Shown in pieces: positions 52,370 to 60,929 of a stretch of 64,000 nt of DNA. The stretch lies in contig OY755198.1 of NCBI GenBank assembly GCA_963576735.1, positions 4,712,001-4,776,000 on the forward strand, read 5' to 3'. The stretch's first letter is position 1, and each line of letters starts with the position of its first letter. The position numbers were made by a program, and so were the translations under genes. Source of the DNA: Bedellia somnulentella. Its lineage: Eukaryota > Arthropoda > Insecta > Lepidoptera > Bedelliidae. The notes under the pieces are model-generated. The model ran no database searches and was not told the DNA's origin. It saw only the letters and a program-made list of their open reading frames with translations.

Positions 52370-52799
52370 CCATGTCCGTAAAGCTATAAATCTTCCCTCG
52401 TTATTCCTAGGAATAATTGTCTGGTGAGAATTTTTCTTCTCACGTTATGTGATTGGTTTTTGTGATGGACAATTTATTTTAATTATGTCAAACTAGCGTT
52501 TGGTTTGGTCGCATAGAAAATCTTTTGTAAAGTAAAAACATGTTTATAAATTGAAATTGTACAAACCATATTTTGAAAAAATGAAAAAATGTGAATGTAA
52601 AGAGTTTCTTTGTTGCTTCTTCTCTTTACGAACACCTTCCGAAGCAACGGATTAACGATTAATTTAAAACTTTGACGTTCAAAAAATGTTAGTATTTAAC
52701 TTTATTTTGAAAAATAAACTTTTTGACTTTTTGACTTTTGAGTATATGTATGTATGTTATTTGTATGTAACTTTTAAATTGTTTTTTGTGAAGATGTTG

Positions 52800-53030
52800 T
52801 GAAGGCTTAGATAAGTACTATCCTATATTTTTCCGCGGTTGTCTTTCGAGGTAACTAAGGTTATTGAAGCTTTTTAAGTACTCATGGGCGATGTGTCCGG
52901 AGACCCATCACCAACGACACTTTATTTTACCATCTTGTCCTATCAATTTCCAAATGTGGCTGAGGAGTTTTTAGCTCTGAAGCTCTGGCAACCCCTTTTT
53001 GGGATTTATGGCCGTGAGTATATGAATGAA
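52800..53030 (+). mobile_element. SINE-A copy, diverged
   Basis: The order GGCGATGTGTCCGGAGACCC...TGTGGCTGAGGAG...GGCCGTGAGTATATG is kept; the 5' part is degenerate. Confidence 0.75.
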
Positions 53031-54090
53031 TGTTATGCTATACTAAACCCACACACACACACAGCCCACACAATATCAACAATTTGCTGGTCCAGACTAG
53101 AAACCACATTATCTTTATTAATGACCCGACGTTCAAGGTCACAACATTTAACGGTATCATTAATGCTGTATCTCTGTCTAGCAGATAGGTTAGAATGAGT
53201 ACGCGATATGTATCTGAGCTCTGTCCAAACTGATGATACATGGCTTAGGTTTAGGTGATTTGATGAGATGCGCTTCGCTTTTTGTTTAGCCGAAAGTTCG
53301 GCTTTCGGCTATAATTTTACTTTCAACTATAACTATCCGAGTCAGGAGAACTAGATTCAGCATATTTTTCTTTTAAAACTTAGTTGTTTAACCTTTAATA
53401 ATTATTCATGATTTTATTTTGTTTATTTATATTTTTATTATTGTTAATTAGTTCCACTAACTAGGAAATGCTGTGCATGCTGTTTTGGTACTGCATCCGA
53501 ACAAAACATGTATGTCTTTTATTATAATATTTTATTATAACTAAAGTTGAACTGATACGCCTTATAGAACAAAACCCCAGAGTCGACACAAACGAGAAAT
53601 ATCATTATTTTAAAAGGTTTTAGAATAAAAAAAGGGTATGTATGCGTTTGTGAAGTCAAATACATGATTGTTAATTAATTGGTTTTATTTGTACTGCTAC
53701 TTTAGTATATCTATTCAAAATACATGTGTGTAAAATTTCATACTTCTCTGTCCTCGCAACTGCCGAAAAACTCATGTAAATGTTTTTGCTTCTTGGTCTT
53801 AATACAAAAACATACACTGCAGTACCATATGCATTTGCGGTATGCATACTATATGCTTACTGAAATAATGTCCAGCCATCAGAATAAAAGGAAATAATAT
53901 AAAAAAGATCGGCCTAAGCGTTTTTAGAGCCGAAAATAAGTCCCTAGGTACATCTCTAATATTAATGATAGTCAAAGAATTCAATTCAGTTATTTTTAGT
54001 TGTACCTCGCAGATGGACGCGAGTTAAGTGAATTTGTGTGAATTTTCAACACGGTAGGAATATTATTATTATAAAATATACTTAGTATCG
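53031..54090. other. No gene seen
   Basis: A (CA)n scrap at 53048-53062 and a CCGAAAGTTCGGCTTTCGG hairpin near 53290; otherwise unassigned AT-rich sequence. Confidence 0.5.
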
Positions 54091-54275
54091 GCATAAAATA
54101 GCTTAAACCCATTTTTCTAGTGGTTTTGTAAACTTAAATAACTTAGTGCTTTTACATAAATATTCATCAGTGTTAAAGTATGTATGAAAACATTGATGAA
54201 TGTAAATGATACTGGAGGAATCAGCCAGAATCTTACAAAGTGGCAATCGATAGTTTCTGCCCACCCCAATGTTAT
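54090..54275 (+). mobile_element. Decayed SINE-A head and RTE tail
   Basis: GTATCGGCATAAAATAGC... then GTATGAAAACATTGATGAATGTAAA... ACAAAGTGGCAATCGATAGT matches RTE codons with gaps. Confidence 0.5.
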
Positions 54276-54695
54276 TATGAATAGAAATATAGATAGTTGT
54301 CCTCAACGGATTCAAACCCGCGAACCTCTGACTTAACACTTAACACAAATAACTGGGCTATGCAAAAAAGCGTCAGTCAAAGCTCCATTCATTGTATTTC
54401 CTTTTTAACTCTTTCTAACATTTCTTCTAATACTTATCTAATATTCTTTCTAATCTCCCTCACATTTTCCATCCCTTGTAAACCAACTTCTACCTTACCA
54501 CTTAATTACTAACACAATCATCATTAATATCTTATTTCTTACCAATTACATTCCGTGATATTATATATTATTGTCATATTATGTATGTTATTGTCTCTGG
54601 CAATGGGGATATAATTCATAAATTAATTGAATAAAATAAAGTAAATGAATTAAGAAAATAAGAGGATGGAGTGTAATAATTTTATTATAAAATAT
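54276..54695. other. No gene seen
   Basis: A weak tRNA-like scrap (ATTCAAACCCGCGAACCTCTG) near 54308; otherwise AT-rich. Confidence 0.4.
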
Positions 54696-54711
54696 ACATA
54701 CTTACATATTC

Positions 54712-54923
54712 TCACGCCGTTAGTTCCCATTGGGGTAGGCAGAGACTATCGTTCGCCACTTTGTACGATCCTGGCAAACCTCTCTAGCTTCATTCACATC
54801 CATCAATCTTTTCATACATGCTCTTTTATTCTTCGGACTTCGGACACCTGCCTTTTTGAGCACATTTTCTATTTGATCTAAATGTGTCCTCCGAGGTCGT
54901 CCTCTACTAATATTACCTTTCAA
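54712..54923 (-). pseudogene. RTE LINE 3' fragment
   Basis: The minus strand encodes RGRPRRTHLDQIENVLKKAG, KRACMKRLMDVNEAREVC and TKWRTIVSAYPNG, with the CCCATTGGGG hairpin and tail at the left edge. Confidence 0.85.
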
Positions 54924-55163
54924 GTATAATGTCGGCTTAGAATAGCACTACCTCAATTCTTCCCTTGGGTGTACGTAAGAGGCGACTAAGGGTACTTGGG
55001 CTTTTAAAGGATTTTTGGGCGATGCGGTTCGAGACCCATCACCAACCACCTTTATTTTACTATCTTTTCCCCACTCAACTTCCAAAAGTGGCTGAGGAAT
55101 CTCTAATTCCTCGGCTCTGGCTACCCCTTTTAGGGATTTACAGCCGTGAGTATATGTATGTAT
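54924..55163 (+). mobile_element. SINE-A copy
   Basis: AATGTCGGCTTAGAATAGC to GCCGTGAGTATATGTATG; abuts the inverted RTE fragment. Confidence 0.85.
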
Positions 55164-55507
55164 AAAATATAAACATTTAACAGCCTATTTTTAAACTATT
55201 TATAGTCTTTACTTCGCTCTTCTCATTATAATGCAACCTTTAAAAAAACGAATACATTTCTGAGTTTCATCTTTCGAGCCTCCAAGCGATGCGTTTTGAT
55301 CATACGATTACAAACGGTGGTACAATAGTACTTTTTTCTCATTTGTACCTCTGTCGTCTACCGTTTAAATAACTTTTAGTGTTAAACAAAATCACAATGA
55401 TTAGACCTCTTTATTCCCACGGTCCTGACCCGATTACTTTTTGTTTTTCACCATAGATGCATGATCACTTGTGTAGCATCTATATTAAATTGAAATATTG
55501 ACACTTT
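55164..55507. other. No gene seen
   Basis: Unassigned sequence between repeats. Confidence 0.5.
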
Positions 55508-55730
55508 TTAGGGTTCCGTACGTCTGAGTACAAAAACGGAACCCTTATAGGATCACTTGTGTGTCTGTCCGTCCGTCGCTTACAGTCAATTATCTCCGAA
55601 TCCATTAGACCGATTAAGTTGAAATTTGGTATAAGAAGTCCATGATATTAAAATAACACGGTAAATCACTAAATATCAACGTCGTACGGAACCCTCTTCA
55701 CGCGAGTTCAACTCGCACTTGTCCCCTTTT
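55508..55730 (+). mobile_element. AGGGTTCCGTA repeat, short copy
   Basis: TTTTTAGGGTTCCGTACG to GTACGGAACCCTCTTCACGCG... ACTCGCACTTG; an internally shortened relative of 43856-44476. Confidence 0.75.
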
Positions 55731-55869
55731 TTTTTATAAATGATAGCGATCTTTAATGCTCGGTGTTAATACCTAAATTGTATGGTAATCGTATAAACAG
55801 TAAATCAAGAAAATAGGTAGTCCATTTTAGAACATTTATAATAACGTGGTGTGGTGTAGCATTAATATA

Positions 55870-56115
55870 GCTGTGTAGTGCTGGCTTAGAATGTCACTAC
55901 CCCTTTTTAACCACGGGTGTCGTTAGAGGCGACTAAGGGTATGAGGCTTTTTTAAAGTGGTTTTTGGGCGATGCGGTTGAAGAGCCATCACCAAAGATAC
56001 TTTATTTCCACCATCTTTTCTCCAATCGACTTCTAAATGTGGCTGAGGAGTTTCCAGCTCAGAAGCTCTGGCTACCCCTTTTTGGGATTTACGGCCGTGA
56101 GTATATGTATGTATG
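55870..56115 (+). mobile_element. SINE-A copy
   Basis: GCTGTGTAGTGCTGGC to GGCCGTGAGTATATGTATG; full length. Confidence 0.85.
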
Positions 56116-56462
56116 GAAAGTAGAACAATCTTGTAGGTTACATATGGCTCAAATAGAGGATATTCTTATCAAAGCAGGCGTCTGAAATGCAAAGACTAAA
56201 AGGGGCTTCTTCTAGTGACAGAACGGACAAACAGACAACAGAGAATTCTTAATTTTAGGGTCGCGATTTATCTTTTACAACTTTGTTATAGAAAGGACCA
56301 TATTAATATTCGTTTTATTTATCCTTGGTCGAGTGGTTAGGTCAGGTTAACTTCTGCTTAGCAGCTCAACAGCTTCTGGCTTAGCATGTTGCAGATTCGA
56401 TTCCCGTAGCCTGCTGAGCGAAACATTTATATGATGCAAATAAATGGCGTTTCTTAGACTTA
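56116..56462. other. RTE scrap and tRNA-like scrap
   Basis: 56120-56205 keeps RTE-like order (ATGGCTCAAATAGAGGATAT, AAGCAGGCGTCTGAAATG). 56330-56410 has a tRNA-like A box (TGGTCGAGTGGTTAGG) and B box (AGATTCGATTCCC). Confidence 0.45.
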
Positions 56463-56685
56463 GCTGTGTAGTGTCGGCTTAGAATAGCATTACCCCATTT
56501 CTTCCGGTGGGTGTACGTGAGAGGCGACTAACGGACTTGGGGCTTTTTAAGGGATTCACAAAACAACAACAAGCTGTATTCTACCATCTTTTCCCCACTC
56601 ACCTTCCAAAAGTGGCTAAGGAATTTATAACTTCTCAGCTCTTGCAACCCCCTTTGGGGATTTATAGCCGTGAGTATATGTATGT
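56463..56685 (+). mobile_element. SINE-A copy
   Basis: GCTGTGTAGTGTCGGC to GCCGTGAGTATATGTATG with a central deletion. Confidence 0.85.
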
Positions 56686-56819
56686 CTTAGACATGGATGT
56701 CTTTATGCGTATTATGTAATAATAAATAAATGTTGGGACAAATGTTGAAATGTTTTGTACGTACCATAGGGCTTACTTGATCTGTGTCGTTTGTCTAAAT
56801 AACTTTCTTTAGAACAGCC

Positions 56820-57085
56820 GTGCCCAAATTTTTTGCCCTTGGTTATTTTATCTTAGAAGGTGACAACGGGTATTGGGGCTTTATTAAATTATTGTTGGTC
56901 GTTGTCGCTGGAGACCATCAACGACAATAAATCATTTTAACCATGCTCTCCCAAATCTAATTACAAAAATTCATTTTAACCATGCTCTCCCAAATCTAAT
57001 TACAAAAATTCATTTTAACCATGCTCTCCCAAATCAAATTACAAAAGTAGCTGAGGGATTGTGAATTCCAAGACTTTTGGGATAT
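56820..57085 (+). mobile_element. Decayed SINE-A with a 39-bp tandem repeat
   Basis: GACAACGGGTATTGGGGC... GCTGGAGACC order remains. The unit CCATGCTCTCCCAAATCT... starts at 56941, 56980 and 57019 (period 39). Confidence 0.65.
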
Positions 57086-57108
57086 ACTATTAGAATGTAG
57101 TATGTATT

Positions 57109-57354
57109 GCTGTGTAGTGTCAGTTTAGAATAGCACTACCCCATTTCTTCCGGTGGGTGTACGTAAAAGGCGACTAACGGTATTGGTGCTTTTAAGGGAT
57201 TTTTGGGCGATGCGGTTGGAGACCCATCGCCAACAACCTTTATTTCACCATCTTTTCCCCACGCAACTTTCAAAAGTGGATGAAGAATTTCTAATTCCCT
57301 AGCTCTGGATACCCCTTCCTGGGATTTATAGCCGTGAGTATATGTATGTATGTA
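57109..57354 (+). mobile_element. SINE-A copy
   Basis: GCTGTGTAGTGTCAG to GCCGTGAGTATATG(TATG)n; full length, tail followed at once by an RTE fragment. Confidence 0.85.
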
Positions 57355-57360
57355 TTAGAA

Positions 57361-57838
57361 TATGTTGGGTGTGGCAGAAGAAGCATGAAAGTAGAGTGAA
57401 TGCAGTAAAAATGAGATCCCTCAGAAAAGTGTGTAATGTAAGGTTATGTGATCGTGTGAGGAATGCTGTGATTCGTGAAAGGTGTGGTGTAAAAGATGAT
57501 ATTGTAAGAAAGATAGAAAAAGGAATGTTGAGATGGTTTGGGCACATAGAGAGGATGGATGACAGTAAATTGGTGAAAGAGATATATAGAGCCAATGTGG
57601 AAGGTAATGTTAGTAGAGGACGACCTCGGAGGACACATTTGGATCAAATAGAAAATGTGCTCAAAAAGGCAGGTGTCCGCAGTATGAAGAATAAAAGAGC
57701 ATGTATGAAAAGATTGATGGATGTAAACGAAGCCAGAGAGGTTTGCCAGGATCGTACAAAGTGGCGATCGATAGTCTCTGCCTACCCCAATGGGAACTAA
57801 CGGCGTGAGAATATGTATGTATGTATGTATGTATTAGA
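57361..57838 (+). pseudogene. RTE LINE 3' fragment, longest copy
   Basis: The open frame (57342-57800) begins with VWQKKHESRVNAVKMRSLRK, the reverse transcriptase C-terminal region of RTE elements, then MLRWFGHIERMDDSK to SAYPNGN. It ends with CTACCCCAATGGGAAC...GGCGTGAG(TATG)n. 5'-truncated, otherwise uninterrupted. Confidence 0.85.
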
Positions 57839-58020
57839 ATATTATATGTTGTTAATTTTCGACTGTGTATGCTCGTGATAAGGGCCAGACCTATCGTGTA
57901 GTCGCTTTGTTCAAATAATTACACAGCCACATGATCAAATATTACTCAGCCATGTCTGTTTACTCACGATTATCCTCCAACGTTTACAAACTTTGTAATT
58001 TAACCACACAAATGAGACTG

Positions 58021-58160
58021 ACGCCCGATTTCTGAATTGAGTATTCCAGCTGAGAACAACTTAAGTATTGTTCTGTCGCATTGAAATCTTAACAACTGAA
58101 TGAGACAAAACGATACTTAAGTCGTTCTCAGCTTGAATACTCAATTCAGAAATCGGACGT
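58021..58160. mobile_element. Palindromic MITE, 140 bp
   Basis: CCGATTTCTGAATTGAGTAT at the left and its inverse at the right; the arms pair over about 50 bases (through GAGAACGACTTAAGTATCGTT-type sequence). Confidence 0.8.
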
Positions 58161-58175
58161 GAGAGTAAGACTTTA

Positions 58176-58348
58176 AGAGCTTATTCCATTACATTTTGTC
58201 GTTGCTGAATTCAGACGTCCTTCGAAGTTACTGCCGCAGACGCTTGTTATTTGTCTACTTGCTTTGTCTTCTGAACGTTATTCCACTAGTCTGAATTCAG
58301 ATTCTGTGGCTTTCAGACGTCTTCATTCAGACAAATGGAATAAGCTCT
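58176..58348. mobile_element. MITE with AGAGCTTATTCCATT ends, copy 1
   Basis: The inverted ends AGAGCTTATTCCATT and AATGGAATAAGCTCT are flanked by TTA on both sides (58173-58175, 58349-58351), a Harbinger-like 3-bp duplication. Confidence 0.8.
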
Positions 58349-58369
58349 TTAGAAAAGAGTCCGTTGGTC

Positions 58370-58430
58370 GACAACCGTGGCCGAGTGGGTAGGGGACTAG
58401 GTTCAATCCCCACTGGGAGCAACATCACAT
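58370..58430 (+). mobile_element. tRNA-like SINE head
   Basis: ACCGTGGCCGAGTGGGTAGG ... AGGTTCAATCCCCACTGG; the anticodon arm is missing, so it is not a gene. Confidence 0.5.
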
Positions 58431-58606
58431 AGATGAGCATAAAATGATTGTTTCTTAGTCTCGGATGTTATCTGGTTTATGTAATATTAAATATATCGTT
58501 GAGTTAGTATCCTTTAATACAAGTCTTACTTAGTTTGAGGCTAACTTGATCTGTGTAAAATAATATCCGTTTATATTTATTTATTTAGTTGTCTGGTGAT
58601 GCCAGT

Positions 58607-58930
58607 AGAGGGCGTCCACAGACCTCAGGTTTAGATAGTGTGATCAAAAAGCTACGCGTCCGTAGTATGAAGAATTAAGGTCGTGTATGTAAAGTTTGAT
58701 GGATAATAAGGAAGCTTGAGAGGTTGACCGGCACCCTGATTATGTATCTTTAGCGACCGCGATTGTGTCGCAAGTTGCAATATTGTCGCTGTCAAAAGTG
58801 TCAGATCGCATACAAATTTATGACATTGACAGCGACATTCGTTCAACTAGCGACACAATCGACAGTCGCAAAAGATACGTAATCAGGGGGCGGGATCGTA
58901 TGAAATTGCGATAGTCTCAGTTCACCCCAT
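58607..58930 (+). pseudogene. Decayed RTE fragment split by a MITE
   Basis: 58607-58732 (AGAGGGCGTCCACAGACC, GATCAAAAAGC, TAGTATGAAGAAT) and 58891-58930 (GGATCGTATGAAATTGCGAT) are consecutive parts of the RTE end. Confidence 0.65.
58733..58890. mobile_element. Palindromic MITE, copy 2
   Basis: ACCCTGATTATGTATCTTTA ... AAAGATACGTAATCAGGGGG; inserted in RTE sequence. Best-preserved copy. Confidence 0.85.
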
Positions 58931-59093
58931 CATATGTATGTACGTACAGAGGTGCAAACCCAATACTTCCCACTCAGCTACCAAGGTCGCCTATATAATT
59001 TATATGTAATACGTACCTACATATATTCGATCACCTCATTTTATCCCATTTTGGTTGACAGAAACTACCTATCGCCACTTTGTAAGATTAAAC

Positions 59094-59346
59094 ATATACA
59101 TACATACATACATATACTCACGGCTATAAATCCCTTGAAGGGGAGCCAGAGCTAGGGAATGAGACATTCCTCAGCCACCTTTGGAAGTTGCGGGGGGAAA
59201 AGATGGTGAAATAAAGGTTGTTAGTGATGGGTCTCCAACCGCATCGCCCAAAAATCCCTTAAAAAGCCCCAAGTCCGTTAGTCGCCTCTTACGTACACCC
59301 ACCGGAAGAAATGGGGTAGTGCTATTCTAAGCCGACACTACACAGC
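59094..59346 (-). mobile_element. SINE-A copy
   Basis: (CATA)n tail, CTCACGGCTATAAATCCC start, GCCGACACTACACAGC end; full length. A short minus RTE scrap (GCCACTTTGTAAGATTA) precedes it. Confidence 0.85.
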
Positions 59347-59389
59347 AGATTAAAATTATTGTCAAACCATAGCTAGTACGTATATATCG

Positions 59390-59490
59390 CGTGGTATAAA
59401 GCAGCCATCTCTTTACGCACTTACTTAGTATCGTATACTGCCATTTCATTCTAACCGATATCGTGTCGATAAAATAGCGCTCGTGCTAGG
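59390..59490 (+). mobile_element. Second copy of the 679-812 element, ends eroded
   Basis: AAAGCAGCCATCTC...ATCGTATACTGCCAT...GATAAAATAGCGCTCGTGCT matches 715-808 closely. Confidence 0.7.
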
Positions 59491-59510
59491 CCTCGACAAT
59501 CTTTTATTAT

Positions 59511-59753
59511 ACATACATATACTCACGGCTATAAATCCCTTAACGAAGTAGTTAGAGCTTTGGAATGAGAAATTCCTCAGCCACTTTTGGAAGTTAATTG
59601 GGGAAAAGATAGTAATAATAAATGTTTTTGGTGACAGGTCTCCAACCACATCACACAAAAATCACTTAAAAAGCCCTTATACCCTTAGTCGCCTCTTATG
59701 ATCACCCACGGGTAGAAATGGGGTAGTGTTATTCTAAGCCGACACTACACGGC
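59511..59753 (-). mobile_element. SINE-A copy
   Basis: CATACATATACTCACGGC to GCCGACACTACACGGC; full length. Confidence 0.85.
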
Positions 59754-59759
59754 ATTCTT

Positions 59760-60015
59760 TTCTTATCTGCCCTTTTATTCTTTACACTTTGGTCGCTTGC
59801 CTTTTTTTGAACTACATGTTTCCTGGGTGGTTGTCCTCAACAGACATTATCGTCCAGCCCCCTGATTACGTAACTTTTGCGACCGACGATTGTGTCGCAA
59901 GTTGCACGATTGTCGCTGTCAATGTCATAAATTTGTATCCGATTTGACACTTTTGACAGCGACAATATTGCAACGTGCGACTCAATTGTGGTCGCTAAAG
60001 ATACGTAATCAGCCC
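59760..60015. mobile_element. Minus RTE scrap and palindromic MITE copy 3
   Basis: 59760-59856 is decayed RTE (TTTGGTCGCTTGCC, GGTTGTCCTCAACAG). 59857-60015 is the MITE (CCCCTGATTACGTAACTTTT to AAAGATACGTAATCAG), inverted internally relative to copy 2. Confidence 0.75.
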
Positions 60016-60027
60016 GCAGATATATAT

Positions 60028-60202
60028 TATCACGACTATCAATCCCAACAAGAGGTAGCTAGAGCATCAGTGTTAAATATTCTCATGCACTTGTGAAGTT
60101 TAGTGGGAAAAAAATTGTAAATAGAGGATGTTTAGTGATGGGTGAAACAACTACATCGCCCAAAAATTATTTAAAGCCCCAATACCCCTAAGTCATCTTG
60201 TA
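60028..60202 (-). mobile_element. SINE-A copy, decayed
   Basis: TATCACGACTATCAATCCC...GTAGCTAGAGC...ACATCGCCCAAAAAT...AAAGCCCCAATACCC; ends are lost. Confidence 0.65.
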
Positions 60203-60239
60203 GCTAAATATGTACCCATTAGTTCCCATTTGCAATTTA

Positions 60240-60380
60240 AACAATAATAATAATAAACACTTTATTGCATACAAAAACACAACACACAAACAGTATTTAA
60301 AAAATTACAGAACAGAGTAAATGTACACAAAGGCGGACTTATCGCCTTAACGCGATTTCTTCCAGTCAACCTTTATGGTG
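60240..60380 (-). mobile_element. LINE 3' tail
   Basis: The minus strand ends in (TTA)n-type AATAAAGTGTTTATTATTATT, with GACTGGAAGAAATCGCG and GGCGATAAGTCCGCC upstream. The same block is at 46498 and 61195. No coding part. Confidence 0.6.
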
Positions 60381-60606
60381 AGGAACAAATGAACAACTCT
60401 TTAATTTAAATTACAGTCAAATATAAATGCAATTTAAACAGAACTTAATTAAACACAACTTATTTACAACCTTTATATTAATTTATATACCTAATAAATT
60501 ATATCAAATATAACATACAATATCTTAATACATACTTATATAATAAAATAAATACAAATATATACATATACCTAACTTTATAAAATCTACCCACCTAAGG
60601 TTTTAA

Positions 60607-60860
60607 ACATACATACATACATACATATACTCACGGCTATAAATCCCTAAAACGGGTAGCCAGAGCTGAGAAATTAGAAATTTCTCAGCCACTTTTGGAA
60701 GTTGAGTGGGGAAAAGATGGTAGAATAAAGGTTGTTGGTGAAGGGTCTCCAACCGCATCGCCCAAAAATCCCTTAAAAAGCCCCAATACCGTAAGTCGCC
60801 TCTTACGTACACCCAACCGAAGAAATGGGGTAGTGCTATTCTAAGCCGACACTACTCAGC
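60607..60860 (-). mobile_element. SINE-A copy upstream of the UGT gene
   Basis: (CATA)n, CTCACGGCTATAAATCCC to GCCGACACTACTCAGC; full length, 70 bases before the UGT coding exon. Confidence 0.85.
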
Positions 60861-60929
60861 TACAATTACACAATGGAACAAAACAGCTAATGGAAACATT
60901 TTATTAAAAACAATACAATACATTTTCAG

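Larger units (their letters stand above)
48755..52738 (+). mobile_element. Jockey-superfamily LINE with esterase-type ORF1, 5'-truncated
   Basis: Begins inside ORF1, continues through endonuclease and reverse transcriptase, and ends in (CTTTTTGA)n-type repeats after AAATAAAC. A 6-bp target duplication is in the SINE-A tail. Confidence 0.8.
48536..52760 (+). mobile_element. SINE-A copy whose tail holds a LINE insertion
   Basis: The body is 48536-48754 (to GCCGTGAGTA). The tail GAGTATATGTATGTATG resumes at 52740. TGAGTA is duplicated at the junctions (48749-48754, 52739-52744). Confidence 0.8.
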
